Positions 6,784-15,603 are shown, counted from the first letter of the stretch. The stretch is DNA of 50,259 nucleotides from Clostridia bacterium (GCA_017522515.1 JAFWZH010000284.1:1-50259), one strand, 5' to 3'. A program made the numbers and translations. The notes: a model not told the origin generated them from the sequence alone.

Positions 6784-8586
6784 ATGGAGAATAAATTTAT
6801 AGTAAATATTATTCATCGTCCTGAGCTTTCTCCTGAATACGCGGAAAAAGCTTTGGGTAAGGGAAAAGGAGTTCGCGATGAATCGCTTGAGATTTTTAAA
6901 TTTCAGCAAGATTGCGCACACAAATACGGACTGAAAACAACGATTCAAATAACGTATGCATCACTTTTTTCGGATATCATAATAGAAATGGCGAAAGAAG
7001 ACCATGATAAGTACGGTGATGAGATTGGACTTTCATTGCTTGGTCTGCCTTGTCCGGAATTTAAAGCAAAATATAAAACGGAAGACTTTTGTATATGGAT
7101 GTTTGATGAAAATACCAAGAAAGAAATTGTTGATGATGTTTTTTGTAAATTTCATGATAAATTTGGTTTTTATCCGCAATCAACAAGCAGTTATTTTCTT
7201 GATGCTTTTACTATAAATTATATTAAGGAGAAATACCCAGAGGTAAAATGTGCTGTTGCCACTTGTTGGGAGGAAGGTCCCAAGGCATATCATACGTGCA
7301 ACAATTCTTGGTATACATTTATGGATGGGGGACCGTGGAATCCTTGGATACCGTCAAAAGTAAATTCTCATTGCCCTGCTTCTTGTGCGGAAGATGATTC
7401 CGGAATAGTTGCAATACCACATTTGTCGCGTGATTTGATGGCATGTTTTGACGGAAATGGTTCAAACTTTGGAACACATCCTCAAAATGTGCTTCGCGGA
7501 ATGATTTACTATAAAGAAAACGGAGAATACGAGTATCCTTATCTCTATAATCTGATAGACCAGTACAGACATCTTGCAAAATATAATGACGGATACAGTT
7601 ATAATATGATGTTTGTAGGACCCGGTTGGCTTAATCGCAGAGGAAGATGGGAAGCTCCTTATGAGCTTTTGGCTAAATCATACGATGACGGCATGAAATA
7701 TTATGGCAGATTAAAGGCTGAGGGCAAGTTGGATGATATGACAATGAGCGAATTTGCCGATTATTATCGAAAGTCGCATGTTGAATATAAAAAAGGAGAA
7801 TGTGCACTTTGGAAAGATATACTCTATGGAAGCAACAAAGAGTATTTCTGGTATGCTGATCCTGCAATGAGAACTTGTTTTGATTTTAATCAAGGTGGTG
7901 CGATGATTGATTTACGACCATATATTGCTCGCGTACCACAAAAAACAGGAATAGGAACTGATAATGTATATGATGCTTCATATCCGTATCTTATTCAGAT
8001 TAATTATCGTGCCGGATATTTTACGCATTATGCAGGCGCCGGTACGATTCGCTCTTGCAAAGTAAGCTGCAAAGGAGAAAGTACAGACCTTTGTTTGTGC
8101 AGAACTATGGCAAAATTTGAAAGAGTTGAAAATGGAGTACGACTTACCGCAGATCCTGTAACGGTAACACTTGGTGGAATTGATATAGTAATTCAGTCAA
8201 TATTTACGATATTGGATGCGGAAGGTAAAATTATTACTCAACGTAAGGTTCTAAACGATATTGACGAAAATGTAACTTTTGAAGAATATTTTACAGGTGG
8301 ATTCGGTACAACAGAATACCAGGCAGACATGTCAAATATTATTTTGAATGTGGATGAAGAAAAAATTAATTATTCTTATCTTGGCAGAAAAGTTATAAAA
8401 GCTAATGCAAATGTTGCGAGAGTAGAGATACCGGAAGTTATTACTGCTGTTGAAATGGGTGGGGACAATGACGAAGCTACAGTAGAAGAGGGTATTGCAT
8501 TTTCACCTGTATATCATTTATCTTTACGCAAAACCATAAGTAAAGGAGAAATAAAAACATGGCTCAAGCTACAAAAGGCGAATTGA
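6784..8586 (+). CDS. Uncharacterised 600-aa cytoplasmic protein of the galactanase operon
   Basis: I do not recognise this protein with confidence. It has no signal peptide or membrane segment. The N-terminal ~330 residues alternate hydrophobic strands and helices in a barrel-like way (YGLKTTIQITY; GDEIGLSLLG; FGFYPQSTSSYFLDA; VKCAVATCW) that recalls NodB-type polysaccharide-deacetylase or related sugar-active barrels, with many Trp, Asp and His residues. The C-terminal ~200 residues are beta-rich. The start at 6784 is chosen because AAAGGAAG lies 10-17 nt upstream; an ATG-less extension to 6760 would overlap the previous gene. Context suggests it processes imported oligosaccharides. A DUF3863/DUF3864-type family is possible but not checked. 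Confidence 0.6.
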   Translation: MENKFIVNIIHRPELSPEYAEKALGKGKGVRDESLEIFKFQQDCAHKYGLKTTIQITYASLFSDIIIEMAKEDHDKYGDEIGLSLLGLPCPEFKAKYKTEDFCIWMFDENTKKEIVDDVFCKFHDKFGFYPQSTSSYFLDAFTINYIKEKYPEVKCAVATCWEEGPKAYHTCNNSWYTFMDGGPWNPWIPSKVNSHCPASCAEDDSGIVAIPHLSRDLMACFDGNGSNFGTHPQNVLRGMIYYKENGEYEYPYLYNLIDQYRHLAKYNDGYSYNMMFVGPGWLNRRGRWEAPYELLAKSYDDGMKYYGRLKAEGKLDDMTMSEFADYYRKSHVEYKKGECALWKDILYGSNKEYFWYADPAMRTCFDFNQGGAMIDLRPYIARVPQKTGIGTDNVYDASYPYLIQINYRAGYFTHYAGAGTIRSCKVSCKGESTDLCLCRTMAKFERVENGVRLTADPVTVTLGGIDIVIQSIFTILDAEGKIITQRKVLNDIDENVTFEEYFTGGFGTTEYQADMSNIILNVDEEKINYSYLGRKVIKANANVARVEIPEVITAVEMGGDNDEATVEEGIAFSPVYHLSLRKTISKGEIKTWLKLQKAN

Positions 8587-8819
8587 ATTTCCGTTGTCCC
8601 TCATGTTTTATGAGAGATATTGATATTGATATGTTTTTTGACGAAGAAAAGAAAGAATATTATTGTCTTCGTTGTGGATTTACAGGGAAAGAGGACGATG
8701 TGTTGCGTCTTAATGAAATGGCGCGCTATCGTTATCGTGCTATAAATCTTCGAGTTGTTGACTTCGGAGAGGACAATGAGCCGGTTAAATTTGCTGAACA
8801 TAAGGGAGGTACGCAATGA
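8559..8819 (+). CDS. Small zinc-ribbon protein
   Basis: An 86-aa protein with a CPSC (Cys13, Cys16) and a CLRC (Cys36, Cys39) knuckle, a typical zinc ribbon, followed by a short charged tail. The ATG has AAAGGAG at 8542-8548. The gene overlaps the end of the upstream gene by 28 nt and its own stop overlaps the start of the next gene (ATGA at 8816-8819), so it is translationally coupled on both sides. No DNA-binding helix or enzyme domain is visible. A subunit or regulator role for its neighbours is only a guess. Confidence 0.7.
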   Translation: MAQATKGELNFRCPSCFMRDIDIDMFFDEEKKEYYCLRCGFTGKEDDVLRLNEMARYRYRAINLRVVDFGEDNEPVKFAEHKGGTQ

Positions 8820-9913
8820 TTCTCGGTATAGATGTTTCGACATATATTGAGGAATTGGAGCATGGCGCAAAGTTTTATGACGGAGATTTGCAGATTGATC
8901 CTCTTGATGCTTTTCGCCAAAATGGTGTTAATTATATGAGGATAAGGGTTTGGAATGACCCTTACAGTGATAAAAAAGAACCGTATCTCGCAGGAAATTG
9001 TGATATAGAAAATTATATTAAATTAGGAAAACTTGCAAAAAGCAAAGGTTTTCATCTGCTTATGGATTTGCATTACAGTGATTTTTGGGCAGACCCGGCA
9101 AAACAAATGACACCAAAGGCGTGGCGAGGTCTTTCCGTAGATGAACTTGCAGCAAAAGTGTATGAGTTTACAAAAGAATGCTTAAAAAGAGCGAGTGACG
9201 AAGATGTTCTTCCTGAACTTATACAGGTGGGTAATGAAATCACAAATGGCTTTTTGTGGCCTTTGGGTAAATTGGAAGAAAATGGCAAAAGAGGAAATTA
9301 TGAGACTTTTTGTAAATTTGTGGAAGCCGGATGCAGAGCTTGCAGGGAAGCAGCGCCGAAAGCTCAAATAATTCTTCACCTTGAAAGAAGTAACGACAAA
9401 GAGGTATATAGGGAATTTTTTACTAATATGGATAAATGGCACATAGATTATGATATTATAGGTGCTTCGTATTATCCGTATTGGCATGGTACACCGGAGG
9501 AACTTTTTGATAATTTAAACGAGTGTAAGAGCTTTTGCAAAAAAGTCATGGTAATGGAGTTGGGCTATGGTTTTACTTTGAAACCGTACCTTCTTGAAGG
9601 AGAGGAATGCAGGCTCGTTATTGACTCGGAAAGGGCTTATGTGCCGGGGTTTACGGAAAGGTATCCTGTTTCGCCGCAAGGTCAGGCGGATTTTATCAGA
9701 GATTTTATATCGGCAGCAAAAGCGAATGAAATTGACGGAATTTTTTATTGGGAACCTTTGTGGCTGCCGGGAGAGGGAATTTGTTGGGCTTCTGAAGCAG
9801 GGCAAAAATATATTCAAGAAGAGGGAAAAAGTACTTCTAATGAGTGGGCGAATCAATGTTTGTTTGACTATGAAGGTAAAAAATTGCCCGGGTTTGGAGC
9901 GTTTAAAATATAG
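8816..9913 (+). CDS. Cytoplasmic GH53 endo-beta-1,4-galactanase paralogue
   Basis: A 365-aa protein that is a bare GH53 catalytic domain without signal peptide or accessory domain, so it acts inside the cell. Motifs parallel those of the lipoprotein at 3168-5150: MILGIDVS, MRIRVWNDP, LHYSDFWADPAKQ, acid/base Glu141 in QVGNEITNG, nucleophile Glu248 in VMELGYGFT. GGAGG precedes the ATG, which overlaps the zinc-ribbon stop by 4 nt. The expected role is cleavage of imported beta-1,4-galacto-oligosaccharides. An intracellular GH53 is less usual than the secreted form, and the pair suggests two-stage depolymerisation. It is the last gene of the operon; a new promoter follows 30 bp downstream. Confidence 0.9.
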   Translation: MILGIDVSTYIEELEHGAKFYDGDLQIDPLDAFRQNGVNYMRIRVWNDPYSDKKEPYLAGNCDIENYIKLGKLAKSKGFHLLMDLHYSDFWADPAKQMTPKAWRGLSVDELAAKVYEFTKECLKRASDEDVLPELIQVGNEITNGFLWPLGKLEENGKRGNYETFCKFVEAGCRACREAAPKAQIILHLERSNDKEVYREFFTNMDKWHIDYDIIGASYYPYWHGTPEELFDNLNECKSFCKKVMVMELGYGFTLKPYLLEGEECRLVIDSERAYVPGFTERYPVSPQGQADFIRDFISAAKANEIDGIFYWEPLWLPGEGICWASEAGQKYIQEEGKSTSNEWANQCLFDYEGKKLPGFGAFKI

Positions 9914-9921
9914 TATTATTT

Positions 9922-9933
9922 TGTTCACAAAAA
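9922..9933 (+). promoter_or_regulatory. TGTTCACAAAAA motif, copy 3
   Basis: An exact copy of the 12-mer at 376-387 and 3139-3150. Here it sits 11 bp upstream of the -35 box of the transporter operon, an activator-like position, unlike the other two copies. Confidence 0.35.
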
Positions 9934-9944
9934 ATATAAAAGTA

Positions 9945-9972
9945 TTGACATATTTTTTTTAAAATATATAAT
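9945..9972 (+). promoter_or_regulatory. Promoter of the sugar transporter operon
   Basis: Perfect TTGACA (9945-9950), a 16-bp spacer, perfect TATAAT (9967-9972). It separates the binding-protein operon from the galactanase operon and fits the strong expression suggested by the codon bias of the next gene. Confidence 0.8.
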
Positions 9973-10022
9973 TGGTATTAAGCCTATTAGGTGAAAAAGT
10001 AATATATTCAGGAGGGTTTCTT

Positions 10023-11582
10023 ATGAAAATGAGAAAAATCATGACACTTGTGTTAGCTGTTGCTATGATCGTTACATGTTTTGCAGCTTGTGGCGGCAAT
10101 ACTACAACTAACAACCCGGCTGCAGGAACAAACGCAGCAGATGTGGACCTTACAGGTACATATAAAATCACAATGTGGGTTTCAGAGAAAGAGGGCGTTG
10201 CTGATCAGTTCAAACAACAGATCGCAGCTTTTGAAGCGGCAAACCCGGGAATTAAAATCGAAGCAAGCATCGAAGGTGTTACAGAGGCTGATGCAGGTTC
10301 TAAAATTGTAAACGACGTTGCTACAGCTCCGGATATTTATTGTTTCGCACAGGATCAGCTTGCTCGTCTTGTACAGGCTAAAGCTCTTGCAAAACCCGGT
10401 AAAGGTGCAGCTGAGACAATAAAGACAAACAACGATGCGGGTTCTGTTGCTGCTGCAACTGTTGCAGGTGAGCTTTATGCTTATCCTATGACAAGCGACA
10501 ATGGTTACTATATGTACTATGACAAGAGCATCATTTCAGACGCTGATGCAGAAAGCCTTGAGAAAATCATCGCTGCTTGTGAAGCTAACAACAAAGTATT
10601 CCGTTTTGCTCTTGAGAACGCATGGTATACAGCTTCTTTCTTCTTTGCTACAGGATGTAAATCTAACTGGACAATGAACGAGAAGGGTGAGTTCTCTTCT
10701 GTAGAGGATACAATTAATTCTGCTGAGGGACTTATCGCTATGAAGGGTATGCAAAAACTTGCTCAGTCAAAATGCTATGATAGCAACGCAGACATTTTCA
10801 CAGATGCAGGCGTAGTTATTACAGGTATTTGGGCTGCAGGCGATGCTGCTGCTCACTTTGGTGATAACCTCGGTGCTACAGATCTTCCTTCATTTGAAGT
10901 AGATGGCAAATCATATCACCTCGGTTCTTACACAGGTAATAAGCTTATGGGCGTTAAACCTCAGACAGACTCAAAGAGAGCTGCTGTTCTTTCTAAACTT
11001 GCTCAATATTTGACAGGTAAAGAGTGCCAGAGCCAAAGATTTGAGAGCTTTGAATGGGGTCCGTCAAATAAAGAAGCTCAAGCTTCTGAGAAAGTACAGT
11101 CAAACATTTCTCTTGCAGCTCTTGCAAAACAAGGAGAATTTGGTGTTCCTCAAGGACAAATTCATGGTTCTTGGTGGGATATAGCTAAGGTTCTCGGCGC
11201 AGAGGCTAAAGCAGCTACAAGCGAAGATGATCTTAAGACAGCTCTTACAGAGTACAAAGCTGCTATTGATGGTTTGTTCCAAATGACAGATGAGCAGAAG
11301 AACGCTTGGTCTGTTATCGGTAATATCTGCAATACAAATTGGGATACAGATATTGCTATGACAGAAGGTCCTGACGGCACATTTACATCAGATGTTCTTG
11401 AGTTAAAAGCAGGCCAAGAATATAAAGTACGTCAAGGTGCTTCTTGGGATGTTAACTTTGGTGCTGAAGGATTCAACAGCTCAACTAACTGTGTTGTAGA
11501 AGCAGACGGCAAATATAAAGTTCAGCTCGTATGGGACGGTGCACAAACAGGAACTATCACACTTATCCCCGTTGAAGGATAA
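10023..11582 (+). CDS. Sugar ABC transporter solute-binding lipoprotein with extra C-terminal domain
   Basis: A 519-aa protein. Its signal peptide ends in lipobox F-A-A-C (Cys23), followed by a Thr/Asn-rich linker and a MalE-type (family 1) binding fold (ITMWVSEKEG; PDIYCFAQDQ; YAYPMTSDNGYYMYYDK). After the binding fold, residues about 438-519 form an additional beta-rich domain (GPDGTFTSDVL, KVRQGASWDVNFGAEG) resembling the X25-type module of pullulanases, perhaps a second glycan-binding site. The ATG at 10023 has GGAGGG at 10011-10016. Codons are strongly biased (ACA, GCT, CTT), as in highly expressed genes. It delivers oligosaccharides to the two permeases that follow. Confidence 0.9.
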   Translation: MKMRKIMTLVLAVAMIVTCFAACGGNTTTNNPAAGTNAADVDLTGTYKITMWVSEKEGVADQFKQQIAAFEAANPGIKIEASIEGVTEADAGSKIVNDVATAPDIYCFAQDQLARLVQAKALAKPGKGAAETIKTNNDAGSVAAATVAGELYAYPMTSDNGYYMYYDKSIISDADAESLEKIIAACEANNKVFRFALENAWYTASFFFATGCKSNWTMNEKGEFSSVEDTINSAEGLIAMKGMQKLAQSKCYDSNADIFTDAGVVITGIWAAGDAAAHFGDNLGATDLPSFEVDGKSYHLGSYTGNKLMGVKPQTDSKRAAVLSKLAQYLTGKECQSQRFESFEWGPSNKEAQASEKVQSNISLAALAKQGEFGVPQGQIHGSWWDIAKVLGAEAKAATSEDDLKTALTEYKAAIDGLFQMTDEQKNAWSVIGNICNTNWDTDIAMTEGPDGTFTSDVLELKAGQEYKVRQGASWDVNFGAEGFNSSTNCVVEADGKYKVQLVWDGAQTGTITLIPVEG

Positions 11583-11645
11583 TGTTTTTGGATTTTAACT
11601 GATAAGATAGGGTGGGTCTTTTTGGCTCGCCCTGCCTTAAGCAAT

Positions 11646-11707
11646 AAGGCATTGTTAGCCGACATACAAGCAGGAATGTTGCGTTGTATATCTACTAACA
11701 ATGCCTT
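11646..11707 (+). promoter_or_regulatory. Long intercistronic stem-loop between binding protein and permease
   Basis: Perfect 13-bp arms AAGGCATTGTTAG (11646-11658) and CTAACAATGCCTT (11695-11707) enclose a second short stem (ATACAA with TTGTAT). It lies between the binding-protein stop and the permease start and lacks a real U-run. This position and shape fit an mRNA-stabilising or partial-terminator element that keeps binding protein in excess over permease, as in malE-malF type operons. Confidence 0.7.
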
Positions 11708-11733
11708 TTCGTTATAAAAAGGGAATTTTTATT

Positions 11734-13305
11734 ATGAAAAAATTAAGCGATTTAGATTATTTAAAGCTAAATAAATTCCAAGCCTTTTTGTATAAGCTTA
11801 AATTGTTCTTTTGTGCTATCCCCTTGTGGTTCAAGGGTGTTGGAATAAAGATACTGAATTTTTTCAAAAGCTGTGGCTTGGGTATCAAGAATGAGATTGT
11901 TGACATAATTACTACATTTACAAAAGGTAATTGGGCAGTTAAAATTTCTTTCTTTATTTTTGGTTTCGGAAATTTCTACTATGGACAGATATTAAGAGGT
12001 ATACTGTTCTTAGTGTTTGAGATAGTTTTTATAGGCTATATGTTCGTTCCCAGCGGAGGCATTTATTGGCTTTCAAAGGGTAATTGGTTCAATACCGGTT
12101 CTACTGTTGGTACAGTACAAGGTCAAAACGTATATAATGAAGTTTTGGACGTTGAATATTGGGTAGCAGGCGATGACTCAGTAAAAGTTATGCTGTATGG
12201 CCTTCTTACTATAATTTTTATTATAGCATTTATTTATACTTGGAGATTACAAGTAAAACAGTGTCGTATTTGCATGGGTATTACTGCAAAAGGTAAAAAA
12301 GTTAGGAGCGGCAAAGATGATTTGAAATCACTTCTTGACGATCAGTTCCATAAAACACTTTTATCATTGCCATTATTTGGTATTTTGGCGTTTACTGTTT
12401 TACCTATCATTTACATGACGATTATTGCTTTTACAAGTTATGATGCAGCACACGATGGATACGCAAACTTGTTCAGTTGGGTAGGTCTTGAGAATTTCAA
12501 TGAGCTGTTTAATTTCGGAAAAGGCGGCCTTGGTCTTGCTTTTGGCGAAATATTAGGTTGGACACTTATGTGGGCATTTTTTGCAACATTTACTAACTAC
12601 TTCCTTGGTATGTTTGTTGCGATAATGATTAACAAAAAAGGTATTAAGATTAAGAAATTCTGGAGAACAGCTCTTGTTATGACAATTGCTATTCCGCAGT
12701 TCGTATCACTTCTCTATGTGGCAAAACTTTTTGATGCTACAGGTATTATAGGAAAATTACTTCTTAATTGGGATTTGATACCTGAATCTATGCTTGCTTT
12801 GAATCAGCAGTCGCTATGGCAGAATGAAATTTCATCAAAGATACTTTTGGTTGTGCTTAATATTTGGGTAGGTATACCGTATATCATGCTTATGGCAACA
12901 GGTATTCTTATGAATATTCCTCAAGACCTCTATGAGTCATCTCGTATTGACGGCGCAAAGCCTTGGCAACAGTATACAAAGATTACACTCCCTTATATGA
13001 TGTTCGTTATGGGTCCTTACCTCTTGACCAGCTTCGTAGGTAACCTTAACAACTTTAACGTTATTTATTTGCTAACGCAGAACAATCAACTCATCAATAC
13101 GGAAATTGGCACGGCGGGCGGCGTTTCCGTAACGTATACGGATTTGCTGATAACGTGGTTGTATAAGATGACGCTGAACAGTGCAGAAAGTAAGTATTAT
13201 TTAGCTTCTATTATTGGTATTTTAGTATTCGTAGTAGTAGCGATACTGTCGTTGATAGTATACAACGTAATCCCGTCTACTAAAAACGAGGAGGATTATA
13301 GCTGA
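11734..13305 (+). CDS. MalF-type sugar ABC transporter permease
   Basis: A 523-aa integral membrane protein. A long N-terminal section (about residues 1-200) carries two to three hydrophobic segments and a glycine/asparagine-rich loop before the conserved permease core. The core has six helices and the EAA loop (YESSRIDGAKPWQQYTKITLP) that contacts the ATPase. The start at 11734 has AAAAAGGG upstream; an earlier in-frame ATG at 11701 falls inside the stem-loop and lacks a ribosome site. The stop overlaps the next start by one base (TGATG). It pairs with the MalG-type subunit to form the translocation channel. Confidence 0.9.
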   Translation: MKKLSDLDYLKLNKFQAFLYKLKLFFCAIPLWFKGVGIKILNFFKSCGLGIKNEIVDIITTFTKGNWAVKISFFIFGFGNFYYGQILRGILFLVFEIVFIGYMFVPSGGIYWLSKGNWFNTGSTVGTVQGQNVYNEVLDVEYWVAGDDSVKVMLYGLLTIIFIIAFIYTWRLQVKQCRICMGITAKGKKVRSGKDDLKSLLDDQFHKTLLSLPLFGILAFTVLPIIYMTIIAFTSYDAAHDGYANLFSWVGLENFNELFNFGKGGLGLAFGEILGWTLMWAFFATFTNYFLGMFVAIMINKKGIKIKKFWRTALVMTIAIPQFVSLLYVAKLFDATGIIGKLLLNWDLIPESMLALNQQSLWQNEISSKILLVVLNIWVGIPYIMLMATGILMNIPQDLYESSRIDGAKPWQQYTKITLPYMMFVMGPYLLTSFVGNLNNFNVIYLLTQNNQLINTEIGTAGGVSVTYTDLLITWLYKMTLNSAESKYYLASIIGILVFVVVAILSLIVYNVIPSTKNEEDYS

Positions 13306-14465
13306 TGAAAAATTTATCTAAAGTCTTTTTATGGATAGGAATCGTAGTAGATTTCATTGGATATAACATTTCAATATCTATTTTGGATAAACTTTTCTCT
13401 TTTGGAGGATGGTTGATGTTATTGATGAGAATACTGACAGTGATTCCGATAGTTGTGGGATTAATTTCTATTTTAAAAATTGATAAAGCAAAAAGTAAAA
13501 TGGAGTTACTTCCTTATTCAATAATTTCCATTATGTTCTGCTCTGTTTTGGCCGGCATTTTTATGCTTTGCATTAAAGAGGTTGATTTAAAACTTAACGC
13601 GTATAACGGCAGAAGTCTTCTCGGAGCAAAAGCCAGCAGACGACTTGGCAATATTGCAGTTTACGTAGCCCTTGTGCTGATAACACTTATCTGGTTGTTC
13701 CCGTTCTTCGGTATCGTATTGGAGTCTTTCAGAGTTGAGACAACAGCGCAGGTAAGTTATTTGTGGCCGAAAGAATTCGGTTTGGACAATTACATAAGAT
13801 TATTTAAAGAAACTGATTTTTTAAGGTGGTTTATTAACACAGGTATTATGGGTATTGCGACAGCCTTTTTACAAACGATTTTCGTATTGTCTATGAGTTA
13901 TGTGTTATCCAGACTTAGATTTAAAGGTAGAAAAGGCTTGATGAACTTCTTGCTTATTTTAGGAATGTTCCCAGGCTTCCTCACAATGCTTCTTATTTAT
14001 AAAGTGTTTAGTGACTTTGGTTTGACAGAGAGCATGGCGCCTATAGGACTTATTATCGTATACTGTGCAAGTAGCGGTATGGGTTATTACGTATCAAAAG
14101 GCTTCTTTGATACAATACCAAAGAGCTTGGATGAAGCTGCACGTGTTGATGGTGCTACAAGATTCCAGATTTTCTATAAGCTTATTTTGCCGCTTTCAAA
14201 GCCGATTGTAATTTATACAATCCTTATGGGATTTATGGCACCTTGGGGTGACTTCATGCTCGCAAGTTATTTGATTCATGAAAACAGCCAAGGTATGAGT
14301 GTTGCGGTAGGTATGTTTGAATGGCTTTCTAAAACCAATGTAAATACACATTATACAATGTTCTGTGCTGCCGGTGTTATTATAGCAGTTCCCGTTACGG
14401 CCGTGTTCTTAGCATTACAAAAGTATTATGTTGAGGGCGTAACAGGCGGAGCAGTTAAAGGATAA
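13305..14465 (+). CDS. MalG-type sugar ABC transporter permease
   Basis: A 386-aa integral membrane protein, second permease subunit. About 115 N-terminal residues with three hydrophobic segments precede the usual ~275-residue MalG-type core, which contains the EAA loop SLDEAARVDGATRFQIFYK. The one-base overlap with the preceding gene and the GAGGAGG site inside it indicate translational coupling. The N-terminal extension is longer than in standard MalG proteins; together with the extended MalF it suggests a lineage-specific transporter variant. Confidence 0.9.
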   Translation: MKNLSKVFLWIGIVVDFIGYNISISILDKLFSFGGWLMLLMRILTVIPIVVGLISILKIDKAKSKMELLPYSIISIMFCSVLAGIFMLCIKEVDLKLNAYNGRSLLGAKASRRLGNIAVYVALVLITLIWLFPFFGIVLESFRVETTAQVSYLWPKEFGLDNYIRLFKETDFLRWFINTGIMGIATAFLQTIFVLSMSYVLSRLRFKGRKGLMNFLLILGMFPGFLTMLLIYKVFSDFGLTESMAPIGLIIVYCASSGMGYYVSKGFFDTIPKSLDEAARVDGATRFQIFYKLILPLSKPIVIYTILMGFMAPWGDFMLASYLIHENSQGMSVAVGMFEWLSKTNVNTHYTMFCAAGVIIAVPVTAVFLALQKYYVEGVTGGAVKG

Positions 14466-14478
14466 TAGGAGGAAAAAT

Positions 14479-15603
14479 ATGGCTTCAGTTAAATTAACAA
14501 ATGTAAAGAAAATATACGGTAAAGACACGGTTGCAGTACAGGATTTCAACCTTGACATTGCCGACAAAGAGTTTATTGTTTTTGTAGGACCTTCAGGTTG
14601 CGGTAAATCCACAACACTTCGTATGATTGCAGGTCTTGAAGAGATTTCAGCCGGTACTGTTGAGATTGATGGCGTTGTAGTTAATGACCTTCAACCAAGA
14701 GACAGAGATATTGCTATGGTTTTCCAAAACTATGCACTTTATCCGCATCTTACAGTATTTGAGAATATGGCATTTAGCTTGAGACTTAAAAAAGTGCCTC
14801 AAGAAAAGGTTTATGAGAAAGTAACTCAAGCTGCAGAGGTTCTTGGTATCACAGAATTTCTTACAAGAAAACCACGTGCTCTTTCAGGTGGACAGAGACA
14901 GCGTGTTGCTATCGGTCGTGCCATGGTTCGTGACAGTAAAGTTTTCCTTATGGATGAGCCGCTTTCAAATCTTGATGCTAAACTCAGAAATCAGATGAGA
15001 GCTGAAATCATTCTTCTTCGTAAAAAGATTGATACAACATTTATCTACGTAACACACGACCAAACGGAGGCTATGACTTTGGGCGATCGTATCGTTATAA
15101 TGAAAGATGGTTTCGTTATGCAAGTTGGTACACCTACAGAGGTATTTGATATGCCCGACAATCTCTTTGTTGCTGAGTTTATCGGTGCACCTAAAATGAA
15201 TACCTTTAAAACAGATCTTGTTTGCGAAAATGGTAAATACTATGTAACACCTTATGGAGCGAAGATCGAAATTACAGGTAAAAAGGCAGAAATGCTTAAG
15301 GAGAAGGGCATAAGCTCAAGAAGTTTGATTCTTGGTGTGCGTCCGGAGCACTTTAAGATTGCAAAAAAAGATGATCCATCTGCTATTCCTTGCAAAATTA
15401 CTGTTAACGAAATGATGGGAAGCGAGCTTCATCTTCACGTTGTTGAGGATAACGGAGATAAACTTATTGTTCGTATTCCTACAATATCCCTTGATGATGA
15501 GGAACGTAATTCCTTGGTATACGGAGCAACAATTTACGTAACTTTTGAAGGAAAGGTTATGCATTTCTTCGATGAAGAATCAGAAAAGAATCTTCTTGTT
15601 TAA
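14479..15603 (+). CDS. ugpC: MsmX/UgpC-type sugar ABC transporter ATPase
   Basis: A 374-aa protein. The nucleotide-binding domain has Walker A GPSGCGKST (37-45), a Q-loop, the signature LSGGQ (135-139) and Walker B VFLMDE (155-160), followed by the C-terminal OB-like regulatory domain typical of the MalK/MsmX/UgpC group. AGGAGG precedes the ATG, 13 nt after the permease stop. It energises the transporter encoded upstream. A close paralogue without gaps across the first 160 residues lies at 41120-42232. The symbol reflects the common family label, not a glycerol-phosphate specificity. Confidence 0.92.
   Translation: MASVKLTNVKKIYGKDTVAVQDFNLDIADKEFIVFVGPSGCGKSTTLRMIAGLEEISAGTVEIDGVVVNDLQPRDRDIAMVFQNYALYPHLTVFENMAFSLRLKKVPQEKVYEKVTQAAEVLGITEFLTRKPRALSGGQRQRVAIGRAMVRDSKVFLMDEPLSNLDAKLRNQMRAEIILLRKKIDTTFIYVTHDQTEAMTLGDRIVIMKDGFVMQVGTPTEVFDMPDNLFVAEFIGAPKMNTFKTDLVCENGKYYVTPYGAKIEITGKKAEMLKEKGISSRSLILGVRPEHFKIAKKDDPSAIPCKITVNEMMGSELHLHVVEDNGDKLIVRIPTISLDDEERNSLVYGATIYVTFEGKVMHFFDEESEKNLLV

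Noticed and set aside
14479..15603. Glycerol-3-phosphate-specific ATPase
   Set aside because: The family label UgpC is generic; its operon encodes a MalEFG-type sugar transporter and polysaccharide enzymes, so a sugar role is favoured.
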